Positions 46,705 to 54,421 of a stretch of 64,000 bases of DNA are shown one piece after another. The DNA lies in the IMG/VR virus record IMGVR_UViG_3300010885_044017, positions 62,001 to 126,000 of that record; one strand, 5' to 3'. Made by a program: the position numbers and the translations under genes. Under the pieces are notes generated by a model that saw only the letters and a program-made list of their open reading frames with translations, made no database searches and had not been told where the DNA came from. This stretch comes from a virus. Position 1 is the first letter of the stretch; each line of letters opens with the position of its first letter.

Positions 46705-47828
46705 TGTCTGACTCTTTTTGTGTTAATCCTTGGATTAGTATGCACTATTTCATGGGCAAACAAATTAATCCTTGCTGTTTGTTTGCAGGCGGGATAAAAA
46801 CAAACAACATCAATGAATATGCCAATAGTACACAATTGGCCAACATAAAACAAAATTTACTCGACAATAAAAAAATTAACGAATGTGCTACCTGTTGGAA
46901 TCAAGAAAGTCAAGGCGGTGTCAGCAAACGCCAACAAGATAATAAAACTTACAAGAAAATATTTGATTATCAATTTAAAAATCAACTAACAGAACCCAAT
47001 ACCAATTTTGTTGAATACTATGTTAGGTTGGGAAATCATTGCAATATACGATGCACTACCTGTAACGATACACTAAGTACTGGCTGGATAAGTGAAAAGA
47101 AAAAATTCAATTTGCCGTCGGGTCCTGTGCTGAATATTACATCTGCAGATCCAATTTGGCAACACCTCAAAGACCATGCAAAGAATATAGCCAGCATAGA
47201 ATTCATCGGGGGCGAACCGTTTATGATGAACATCGACGAACAACGCGATTTATTTGATTATTTTGTAAAGTCCGGCGATGCTAGACATATTAAATTAAAA
47301 TACAATACAAACGGCACACGTATGCCTGCAGAACAAATAGAATTCTGGAGCAAATTTGGTGAGATTGAGTTAAATGTTAGTATGGACGGAGTAGAGAATC
47401 AATTTGAATATTTAAGATTTCCGGCAGTATGGTCTGAATTTGATGCAAATTTAACCAAGTACAAAGAATTGGCCACGATATTACCTAATTTAAAATTAAC
47501 GGTGATGCACACATTGAGTATATTTAATATTGGGTATGTGCAAAAAACTATAGATTATTGTAAAGAAAAAGAAATTGCAATATTTTTTAATATGTTACAT
47601 GCTCCAACTTATTTTAATCTTTATAATTTTACAGCCGATGTGTCTGAATGGATACAAAATCAAATCAATGAGGTTGATGATACAACTATTAAAAATATAC
47701 ATGACCGTTTATCAAAGGAACCAGGTTTCTCCAATTCAAAGTTTTTGAGTAAATGCCAAGAACTTGACCGTCGTAGAGGATTAAGTATAGCAGAAACATT
47801 TCCAGAATTGTACCAATGTTTAACTTAG
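46704..47828 (+). CDS. Radical SAM protein with N-terminal twitch-like domain, inserted after gp47
   Basis: This 374-residue protein has the N-terminal twitch pattern FCVNPW near 5-10, NPCC at 22-25 and ECATCW at 60-65, then the radical SAM motif CNIRCTTC with Cys113, Cys117 and Cys120. IEFIGGEPF is the SAM-binding GGE. It is closest in layout to 914-2230 and 1-927 of the minus-strand island. The last ~20 residues (DRRRGLSIAETFPEL) echo the TTFPE end of the other twitch-type members. The gene is AT-rich relative to gp47. It begins on the gp47 stop and overlaps the next radical SAM gene by 13 bases. Role unknown. Confidence 0.87.
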   Translation: MSDSFCVNPWISMHYFMGKQINPCCLFAGGIKTNNINEYANSTQLANIKQNLLDNKKINECATCWNQESQGGVSKRQQDNKTYKKIFDYQFKNQLTEPNTNFVEYYVRLGNHCNIRCTTCNDTLSTGWISEKKKFNLPSGPVLNITSADPIWQHLKDHAKNIASIEFIGGEPFMMNIDEQRDLFDYFVKSGDARHIKLKYNTNGTRMPAEQIEFWSKFGEIELNVSMDGVENQFEYLRFPAVWSEFDANLTKYKELATILPNLKLTVMHTLSIFNIGYVQKTIDYCKEKEIAIFFNMLHAPTYFNLYNFTADVSEWIQNQINEVDDTTIKNIHDRLSKEPGFSNSKFLSKCQELDRRRGLSIAETFPELYQCLT

Positions 47829-48781
47829 ATCAAATCACTACGTTAGATATTGAAACTATTAATAATTGCAACGCTCTTTGTCCTTTATGTCTGCGAGGAG
47901 AAGGAATGACCACGAATGATCGATTGGATTGGACTCAAGTAATCAAACAAATACCCGATACTGTCTGGCAACAGGTTAAAAAAATTAATTTTAATGGCAC
48001 AACAGGTGACAATCTAATGCATCCAGAAATTGCAGATATTTTGGCATGGGCCATTAACAATACCAATGCACAGGTTATTTTACATACCAATGGTAGTTTA
48101 AGAAACACCACCTGGTGGGGCAATTTAGGAAAAGTATTTGGTACCAAGCATCGTGTGGTATTTGGTATAGACGGGTTAGAGGATACTCACAATGTGTATC
48201 GAGTAAACACAGATTGGCAAAAAATTATAGATAATGCAAAGGCTTTTATCGACGTAGGCGGCTGTGCTGTTTGGCAATTTATTATATTTGACCACAATCG
48301 GCATCAAATTGATGAGTGCAGGGCATTAAGTGAAAAATTAGGGTTCCGCAAGTTTTTACCTATACTTCAAGATCGATTTGATGCTACTGGGACTCAAGGC
48401 CAAATACAACGTGCAAATATCGTCGCAGTACCTGTTGATACTATCATAAAGCCAACTAGCAATAATTTCAATAAAAAGAAGTTTACACAAGTAAAAGTTG
48501 ATTGTCTGAGTCAAAAAACAGGATGGGTCAGCATATATGCAGATGGTACCATATGGCCTTGCTGTTGGTTAATGGGGTGGCACTTGGCTAAACATCAAAA
48601 AACTCAATATGCAATTATCAACTATCATTTTAAGAAAATATTAAATATTGACTTTGCACAAATTAGTCTTTATAATAAGACGCTAGAAGAAATTATTGGC
48701 AGTGATTTGTGGCAAAAAAGATTTCCAGATAGTTTTAACAACAACCCAAACTTGGTGTGTGTACAACAATGTTCAAAATAA
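47816..48781 (+). CDS. Radical SAM protein with C-terminal SPASM-like domain, inserted before gp46
   Basis: In this 321-residue protein the radical SAM motif CNALCPLC is near the N-terminus (Cys18, Cys22, Cys25). A NFNGTTGDN segment replaces the usual GGE. The C-terminus has the SPASM-like WVSIYADGTIWPCCW (~240) and further cysteines ending VCVQQCSK, expected to hold an auxiliary iron-sulphur cluster. This is the second architecture class, shared with 50531-51367 and 51361-52365. The start overlaps the previous gene by 13 bases, and the end overlaps the gp46 start by 13. The coupling of these genes to gp46 is unusual. Peptide or sugar modification is suggested only by the family. Confidence 0.85.
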   Translation: MFNLDQITTLDIETINNCNALCPLCLRGEGMTTNDRLDWTQVIKQIPDTVWQQVKKINFNGTTGDNLMHPEIADILAWAINNTNAQVILHTNGSLRNTTWWGNLGKVFGTKHRVVFGIDGLEDTHNVYRVNTDWQKIIDNAKAFIDVGGCAVWQFIIFDHNRHQIDECRALSEKLGFRKFLPILQDRFDATGTQGQIQRANIVAVPVDTIIKPTSNNFNKKKFTQVKVDCLSQKTGWVSIYADGTIWPCCWLMGWHLAKHQKTQYAIINYHFKKILNIDFAQISLYNKTLEEIIGSDLWQKRFPDSFNNNPNLVCVQQCSK

Positions 48782-50538
48782 AAGATTTAACTGTAAAAAA
48801 TTTCATGAGCGTGGGCAACAGCACCCAGGCTGTAAACTTTGACCGTCAAGACTTGACCTTGGTGCTGGGTGAAAACTTGGACTTGGGTGGAGACGATTCT
48901 GGTGCTAGAAACGGCACCGGTAAGACCACCATCATCAATGCTCTCAGTTATGCCTTGTATGGCAATGCACTAACCAATATCCGTAAAGAAAACTTGATCA
49001 ATAAAACCAATCAAAAAAACATGATGGTGACTGTGGATTTTGAAAAGGATGGAGAAACTTATAGAATTGAACGTGGCAGAAAACCCAATGTCATGCGTTT
49101 CTTTGTGGGAGATACAGAACGAGAAATCACCGATGATGCTCAAGGTGATTCAAGAGAAACACAAGCAGAAATAGAACGCATGTTGGGCATGAGCCACGAC
49201 ATGTTCAAACACATTGTAGCACTCAACACCTATACCGAACCATTTCTTGCCCTGCGTGCCAACGATCAAAGATCTATCATCGAACAGTTGCTGGGCATTA
49301 CATTACTAAGTGAAAAAGCTGATCGACTAAAAGAACAGAACAAAGCCACTCGAGATTCAATTACGCAAGAAGAATATCGTATCAAGGCCGTGGGCGATGC
49401 CAATGTGCGTGTACAAGAACAAATTGAAAACTTAAAGCGTAGACAAACCTTATGGAAGACTCGACATGACGCAGACATTGCCAACCTGGAGACGGCGCTC
49501 GATCAGTTACTCGAGCTTGATATCGATCAAGAGATTGGGGCACACCGGGCACTTACGGCGTATCTTCAAAAGAAGAAAGACATCAGTGACGTACAGTCCT
49601 ATCTTCGACGTTCTGCACAGGATCAAGTACGTGAAACTAAAGCTATTGAAAAACTCCAGCAAGAGATCGCATCGCTGCATGACCATCAGTGTCACACCTG
49701 TGGGCAGGAGTTCCACGACGAGCGGCATGTACAGGTCTTGGAGGCTAAACAACAGGATTTAACTGTGGCTGAAGAAAATTTGATCACTGCTGTCAACGAT
49801 GTGGCGGCATTTACCGAAGCTGTGACTACATTGGGCGAACTGGGCTCGGCACCTGCTACGTTTTATGATCAAGAACAAGATGCTGTGCAACACAGAGCCA
49901 GCGTGGCCAGTTTGCAACAACAGTTAGCCGTGAAAAGCGAGGAAGACGATCCTTATCGTGATCAAATTGCAGAAATGCAAAGTCAAGGCATTGAGGAAAT
50001 TAGTTATGATGCTATCAACACCCTGACCAATGTGCGAGAACATCAAGAGTTTCTGTTAAAGTTATTGACTAATAAAGATTCGTTTATTCGCAAACGTATC
50101 ATTGATCAAAATCTAAGTTACTTAAATGCTAGACTGGGACAATATCTAGACCGTATTGGTTTACCGCACACTGTGAAATTCCTTAACGACCTAACTGTAA
50201 GCATCACTGAACTGGGAAGAGATCTAGACTTTGACAACTTGAGCCGTGGCGAGCGTAATCGTTTAATACTTTCCTTGAGCTGGAGTTTCCGCGATGTGTG
50301 GGAAAGTTTATATCAACCCATCAACTTGTTGTTTATAGACGAGTTGATTGATTCCGGGCTTGACTCATCGGGAGTTGAAAACAGCTTGGCTATTCTTAAA
50401 AAAATGTCCAGGGAAGGTAATAAATCAATTTGGCTGGTAAGTCACAAGGATGAACTGGTTGGTAGGGTCAACAACACTCTTAAAGTAGTTAAAGAACACG
50501 GCTATACCACTTACAACACGGATGTAGAAATTGTATAA
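48769..50538 (+). CDS. gp46: Recombination endonuclease subunit gp46 (SbcC/Rad50-like ATPase)
   Basis: An ATG at 48769 (MFKIKDLTVKNF) is preferred to an upstream GTG at 48757, giving 589 residues (T4: 560). Walker A is SGARNGTGKTT at about 44-54, two coiled-coil arms flank a zinc hook CHTCGQEF with Cys308 and Cys311, the signature is NLSRGERNRLIL, and Walker B is LLFIDELID near 521. It dimerises through the hook and drives gp47. Bases ~49480-49750, covering the coiled coil and hook, use a more GC-rich codon set (CTC, CGG, GCG) than either flank, so this module may have been exchanged. It is flanked on both sides by radical SAM genes with 8- to 13-base overlaps. Confidence 0.94.
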   Translation: MFKIKDLTVKNFMSVGNSTQAVNFDRQDLTLVLGENLDLGGDDSGARNGTGKTTIINALSYALYGNALTNIRKENLINKTNQKNMMVTVDFEKDGETYRIERGRKPNVMRFFVGDTEREITDDAQGDSRETQAEIERMLGMSHDMFKHIVALNTYTEPFLALRANDQRSIIEQLLGITLLSEKADRLKEQNKATRDSITQEEYRIKAVGDANVRVQEQIENLKRRQTLWKTRHDADIANLETALDQLLELDIDQEIGAHRALTAYLQKKKDISDVQSYLRRSAQDQVRETKAIEKLQQEIASLHDHQCHTCGQEFHDERHVQVLEAKQQDLTVAEENLITAVNDVAAFTEAVTTLGELGSAPATFYDQEQDAVQHRASVASLQQQLAVKSEEDDPYRDQIAEMQSQGIEEISYDAINTLTNVREHQEFLLKLLTNKDSFIRKRIIDQNLSYLNARLGQYLDRIGLPHTVKFLNDLTVSITELGRDLDFDNLSRGERNRLILSLSWSFRDVWESLYQPINLLFIDELIDSGLDSSGVENSLAILKKMSREGNKSIWLVSHKDELVGRVNNTLKVVKEHGYTTYNTDVEIV

Positions 50539-51367
50539 GGTCTTGCACATCGAACCCACTGATGTTTGTCACGCCACTTGCGCCTTGTGTGCTAGAGAAA
50601 CCGATTCAAATTTTGATAAAAATAAAAAACATCATTTGTCTGTGGATCGAATCAAAGATAAATTTGACACTGAATTTATAAAAAATCTAGACAAAATGTT
50701 CATGTGTGGCAACTACGGCGACCCAGCTGCTGGAAAACATACTTTAGAAATATACGATTACTTTAGATCCGTTAATACTGAAATTACACTAGGCATGAAT
50801 ACCAATGGTGGCATTCGCGAATCTTGGTGGTGGACTCAAATTGGATCAATATTCAATCAACCGCGGGACTATGTTGTATTCAGCATCGACGGACTAGAAG
50901 ACACCAATCGTATATATAGAAAAGGTGTAAGTTGGAATGTTATTATGGCCAATGCTCAAGCATTTATTGTTGCAGGTGGCTCAGCACATTGGGACATGTT
51001 GGTGTATCGGCATAACGAACATCAAGTTGATGCTTGTGAACAACTGGCACGTGACATGGGATTCAAATGGTTTAGAGCCAAAGTGAGTCGACGTCCGCTG
51101 GCCAATGGATTAGAGTATCCCATCAAATGGCAATCACCTTTAGAAAAAACTGGTACTGTAGAGTGTTTTGCGTTAAACGAACAAAGTATATACATAGATG
51201 CTCAAGGTCGTGTTAGCCCGTGTTGTTGGCTAGGTTCTAGACAACAGGATTTTGATTTTAAAGGGGTTGCCACTGCATCAAATCCTGTATGCCGTGCAAC
51301 ATGTAGCACCCATAGTAAAAAAACTACATTTACTGCACAATGGCAACGTGAGGTTGAACTATGCTAG
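50531..51367 (+). CDS. Radical SAM protein with SPASM-like C-terminus
   Basis: It starts at a TTG at 50531, overlapping the gp46 stop by eight bases, and encodes 278 residues. The radical SAM motif CHATCALC is at Cys13, Cys17 and Cys20. MFMCGNYGDP takes the place of the GGE segment, and FSIDGLEDTNRIYRKG follows. The C-terminal SPASM-like part is IYIDAQGRVSPCCWLG with later CRATC cysteines. It is a paralogue of 47816-48781 (FGIDGLEDTHNVYRVN) and 51361-52365, so the three arose by duplication around gp46. The last seven bases are shared with the next gene (ATGCTAG). Confidence 0.85.
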   Translation: MYKVLHIEPTDVCHATCALCARETDSNFDKNKKHHLSVDRIKDKFDTEFIKNLDKMFMCGNYGDPAAGKHTLEIYDYFRSVNTEITLGMNTNGGIRESWWWTQIGSIFNQPRDYVVFSIDGLEDTNRIYRKGVSWNVIMANAQAFIVAGGSAHWDMLVYRHNEHQVDACEQLARDMGFKWFRAKVSRRPLANGLEYPIKWQSPLEKTGTVECFALNEQSIYIDAQGRVSPCCWLGSRQQDFDFKGVATASNPVCRATCSTHSKKTTFTAQWQREVELC

Positions 51368-52365
51368 CCACCTGGCATTTTCATATCGAAATATCTAGTA
51401 AATGTACACTACGTTGTCCTAGATGTGCTAGACAAGAAGTTCCCGACACACTGGTCAATACTGAACTGGATTTAGAATTCTTTAAACGTAACTTTACAGC
51501 AGAATTTATTATAAACAATGTAGAAAAGATCACCTTCTGCGGCGACGACGGAGATCCTGTATATGCACATGACTTGATTTCTGTAATACATTATGTTAAA
51601 AGTGTCAAACCGGTGGAGTTTGTCATCATTACAAACGGTAGCTATAAGCGAGCAGAATGGTGGGCAGAGCTGGGTGCTATGCTAACAGAAAAAGACACTG
51701 TACACTTTAGTATAGATGGATGGGACAATGCCAGTAATAATTTATATCGTGTAAACAGCGATTTCAACAGCATTACCCAGGGCATAACAGCATTGAGAAC
51801 CGCTAGCCAATGTCGCTTGATATGGGCCGCTATAGCATTTAAGTTTAACCAAGAATATCTAGGACAAATGAAAAACTATGCTGCTGCATTGGGGATGGAT
51901 GCGTTTCAATTGACCAAAAGTACCAAATTTGGCAGTGTATATCCCAGTTACGGTGCTAACGATCCGTTAGAACCCAGTGATAAATTTGTCAGCAACACAC
52001 TTAGATTTGAACGAGAGCAAATCGATTTTACCAATCGAGCACCTGTCACGCACCCAATTAATTTTGAATTATATACTCAGAATCAAGATAGAACACCGGT
52101 GGTACCTTTGTGCGAAATAGGTAATAAAGGATTATACATAGATGCTCGCGGTAGATTATTTCCGTGCTGTTGGGTAGCTAATAGGTATAACCACAATCAA
52201 GAATGGCAAACATTAGCAGAACAGTTCGATTTACACCACCGTACATTAACAGAGGCTTTATCCAGCAGTTTTTGGAGAGAAGAATTTCAAACATTCAAGT
52301 GGCAAGAATGCCAAACAAAATGTTCCGCAAGGGTCGTAAATCAAGATTATGCGACACAGTGGTGA
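51361..52365 (+). CDS. Radical SAM protein with SPASM-like C-terminus
   Basis: This 334-residue protein has CTLRCPRC with Cys15, Cys19 and Cys22 and a FCGDDGDP segment where GGE is usual. FSIDGWDNASNNLYRVN matches its paralogues, and the C-terminal LYIDARGRLFPCCWVANR with a distal ECQTKCS completes the SPASM-like cluster. It is longer than 50531-51367 by an insertion in the middle. It closes the radical SAM run; the GIY-YIG-like gene follows after 19 bases. By family it should have two 4Fe-4S clusters. The substrate is unknown. Confidence 0.85.
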   Translation: MLATWHFHIEISSKCTLRCPRCARQEVPDTLVNTELDLEFFKRNFTAEFIINNVEKITFCGDDGDPVYAHDLISVIHYVKSVKPVEFVIITNGSYKRAEWWAELGAMLTEKDTVHFSIDGWDNASNNLYRVNSDFNSITQGITALRTASQCRLIWAAIAFKFNQEYLGQMKNYAAALGMDAFQLTKSTKFGSVYPSYGANDPLEPSDKFVSNTLRFEREQIDFTNRAPVTHPINFELYTQNQDRTPVVPLCEIGNKGLYIDARGRLFPCCWVANRYNHNQEWQTLAEQFDLHHRTLTEALSSSFWREEFQTFKWQECQTKCSARVVNQDYATQW

Positions 52366-52384
52366 TCGATGATAACTACTATGC

Positions 52385-52837
52385 ATGACATGGCTATTCA
52401 AAAACTCTCTTGTAGAAACCTTACCCGAAGACTGTGTTGGATTTGTATATCTTATAACAAATTTAACTACAGGCAGGAGATATATTGGCAAAAAATTAGC
52501 CAAGTTTGCAAAAACAACTTACAAGACAGTGAAATTAAAAAACGGCACCAAGCGAAAGAAAAAGATTAGAAGTAAGATCGATAGTGACTGGCAATCATAT
52601 TACGGATCAAACGCAGAACTAAATGCAGACGTGGAGAAATTAGGCGTTGACAATTTTTCAAGAGAAATACTATACTACTGCAACAGTAAAGCTGAATGCA
52701 GTTACATAGAAGCAAGAGAACAATTCAGACACCAAGTCTTGGAATCAGACAATTACTACAATGGCCAAATAGCCTGTAGAATCCATGGCTCTCATATTAA
52801 AAATAAAATAGACACCCGGTCGACAGTAACAAACTAG
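52385..52837 (+). CDS. GIY-YIG-like nuclease
   Basis: This 150-residue protein has the GIY-YIG signature GFVYLITN (19-26) and RRYIGKK (31-37). A Lys-rich loop follows, then SDWQSYYGSN, the FSREILYYC helix and a YIEAREQF segment with the catalytic Glu. This family is common in T4-like aquatic phages and can be a homing or structure-specific endonuclease. It is the last gene of the plus-strand block and is directly followed by the structured RNA region, an association often seen with mobile RNA elements, though no intron boundary is visible. The catalytic set looks intact. Confidence 0.78.
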   Translation: MTWLFKNSLVETLPEDCVGFVYLITNLTTGRRYIGKKLAKFAKTTYKTVKLKNGTKRKKKIRSKIDSDWQSYYGSNAELNADVEKLGVDNFSREILYYCNSKAECSYIEAREQFRHQVLESDNYYNGQIACRIHGSHIKNKIDTRSTVTN

Positions 52838-53302
52838 CACAGGTTAAACTCGTGTGCCTATGACAACCGGATAATAACGGGGACGGAAGACTCTTGCTGT
52901 CAAGAGCACTCAATCAGTATCCTTGACAGGACCATGATCGGATATGCCTATAACCGGTTTGATTGTTTGAAAAGTAGTAGGAACAGGCTAAAAGAGTGGG
53001 TAATGCCCACACGTGGTTAAATGTGTTAGCGTATGTTTAACCGCCGCCGTTGTATAAAGACAGAACGAGCAGGTACCGGACAACCGCCTGTGTGTACGCA
53101 AGTACGTAGTTCTAACGCTAAGTGACTGGTTCAACTCGGATGAAGCAGATCATTTTTGCCCTTGAGCGGGCAAAGTGTGACCAAAGAATCTGGATGAAAC
53201 GGGAAGCAAACTGCTTTCGTTAATAATAAAAAAAAAGATTTCTGAACGAAGTGAAAGAAATAGATTAGCTCTGCTAATCTCAAAAGGATAGGCTCGAAGA
53301 AA
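52838..53302 (+). ncRNA. Candidate large structured RNA (class unknown)
   Basis: No reading frame of note covers these 465 bases between convergent genes, but hairpins are dense. CTCTTG/CAAGAG (52891-52906) competes with CTGTCAAG/CTTGACAG (52897-52929). Others are GTGGG/CCCAC (52996-53010), GGTTAAA/TTTAACC (53015-53042), GTAC-GCAA-GTAC with a GNRA tetraloop (53094-53105), TTTGCCC/GGGCAAA (53155-53174), AACG...AAGC with matching arm (53198-53221) and AGATTAGC/GCTAATCT (53262-53280). AACCGG (52865-52870) can pair with CCGGTT (52954-52959). The strand is inferred from the upstream plus-strand gene; both are possible. I do not see tmRNA, RNase P or group I intron core motifs. Large phage RNAs such as GOLLD or ROOL are the nearest idea. 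Confidence 0.55.
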
Positions 53303-53530
53303 TCAAAAGAATGGCATACCCGATTTGTTTGTGACTTCCATGTTTTCTTTTATCAGTTTGGCTATCAACTGTCGTTCTTCTGTACTCAGTTCCATGGCTT
53401 CGCTGTAAGTGAGACCGCCACGCATGTACCAACAAAAACTAAACAACTCGGCTTTCAAGGCTTTTGACTCCTGCTCCATTTGATCCAACCACTTGAAAAC
53501 TTCTTCAGTGGTTAGAGTCAAAAGCCTCAT
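53303..53530 (-). CDS. Small baseplate-hub-associated protein, gp51-like position
   Basis: This 75-residue protein (FSFCWYMRGGLTYSEAMELSTEERQLI, then ENMEVTNKSGMPFF, in parts) resembles the small ORF that follows gp26 in T4-like cyanophages. The ATG overlaps the gp26 stop (ATGA), so it is translated with gp26. The role is probably in hub assembly, perhaps like the chaperone gp51 of T4, but sequence similarity to T4 gp51 is not visible to me. It is well charged, helical and without membrane segments. Its stop adjoins the structured RNA region. Confidence 0.6.
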   Translation of the reverse strand: MRLLTLTTEEVFKWLDQMEQESKALKAELFSFCWYMRGGLTYSEAMELSTEERQLIAKLIKENMEVTNKSGMPFF

Positions 53531-54369
53531 TCGAAAAAATTTGATTGATTGAATGTTAGAGTATTTTCAAATTCTTTTTGACAACTGTTGCACACAATCT
53601 TCAAAGGTTGTACTTTGAATGTATCCACTAGCGACTGTATGTGGTCCTTGATTTGATTGTAAACCTGTCGGCTGCATTGATCTAAAAACTCAGTGATTTG
53701 AGCACGATCTTTAACTACAACTCCAGTTTCGGTTTCTATGCTGTTGATGCTTACAACAACTGAGTCTATGTTCATTTGTCGCAACTTTTCAAAGCTGGCG
53801 TTGAATTGGGCTGTTTTTTCTTCCTGTGACAAAGACTCGTTAAGTATCACTGAATCCACCAATCTCTGCTCTTCGTAGGTTATGAGTCCTGCTTGATTTA
53901 TATCTTGATAGGTTTGTGGGCGGAAATGAAATTGCAATCCATCAATAGTAACCGGAGACGAATAGTCTGCTGTTTCCAGTCCATCCAGCACGCCTGTCAA
54001 ATCCACTGTGTATTCATCCTGTACCCGGCAGTGAGCACAGGTGCAGTTGATGTCCATGCCCTTGCCGTAGCTGGCCAAACGTATGGCAATAAAAACGGGA
54101 TCCAAATCCACTGCTGGCATGGTCCACGGATCGCGAATGTTTGGGCAGCAACTTTTAATAACATTGATTATTCCCTCCCCGTTCATTAGTGCATCTGGAG
54201 TTTTCATTGTTAACTCGTCACGCACAGTCATAGGATACACGGGAATTTCCCCGGTCACCGGTAGGTCTATAGTGTTGTCGGGGTAAAAACGTCCGCGACT
54301 GGGTAGTTTTAAATAAATTGCTGGTTGTCTAAAATGTCCGGATAAGGGATTGTTAGCGGGGTTTGCCAT
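53527..54369 (-). CDS. gp26: Baseplate hub protein gp26-like
   Basis: This 280-residue protein has the T4-like gp26 pattern of aquatic phages: IYLKLPSRGRFY, YPMTVRDELTMKTPDALMNGEGI, then IKSCCPNIRDPW and DPVFIAIRLASYGKGM. It then has Cys109, Cys111 and Cys114 (CTCAHC) and a second CNSC pair at 260-263, which together may bind a metal. In T4, gp26 helps assemble the central hub with gp29, gp27 and gp5. It forms a minus-strand island with its small partner between two plus-strand blocks, divergent from the tape measure gene. It is preceded by a late-promoter-like element. Confidence 0.85.
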   Translation of the reverse strand: MANPANNPLSGHFRQPAIYLKLPSRGRFYPDNTIDLPVTGEIPVYPMTVRDELTMKTPDALMNGEGIINVIKSCCPNIRDPWTMPAVDLDPVFIAIRLASYGKGMDINCTCAHCRVQDEYTVDLTGVLDGLETADYSSPVTIDGLQFHFRPQTYQDINQAGLITYEEQRLVDSVILNESLSQEEKTAQFNASFEKLRQMNIDSVVVSINSIETETGVVVKDRAQITEFLDQCSRQVYNQIKDHIQSLVDTFKVQPLKIVCNSCQKEFENTLTFNQSNFFE

Positions 54370-54383
54370 GGTTGATTGAACTC

Positions 54384-54391
54384 CATAAATA
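54384..54391 (+). promoter_or_regulatory. Late-promoter-like element CATAAATA
   Basis: CATAAATA ends 30 bases before the ATG of the tape measure gene and faces the divergent element at 54404-54411. It differs from the T4 consensus only in the first base. The two overlap in a 52-base intergenic region, so both genes can be turned on late by gp55. Confidence 0.5.
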
Positions 54392-54403
54392 AATGTATAA
54401 ATC

Positions 54404-54411
54404 TATTTATC
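54404..54411 (-). promoter_or_regulatory. Late-promoter-like element GATAAATA
   Basis: On the minus strand GATAAATA lies 34 bases upstream of the gp26 ATG at 54369. It is one base from the T4 late consensus, and it faces the tape measure promoter. Confidence 0.48.
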
Positions 54412-54421
54412 GTAAAAAACT

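Noticed and set aside
48757-48768. GTG start four codons upstream for gp46
   Set aside because: The ATG at 48769 begins the conserved MFKIKDLTVKNF start of the Rad50-like fold, so the extra residues are not needed.
52838-53302. tmRNA, RNase P RNA or group I intron as the identity of the structured region
   Set aside because: I looked for the tRNA-like ends of tmRNA, the conserved RNase P core segments and the P/Q/R/S elements of group I introns and did not find convincing matches; a GGTTCAACTC stretch at 53128-53137 lacks a pairing T stem.
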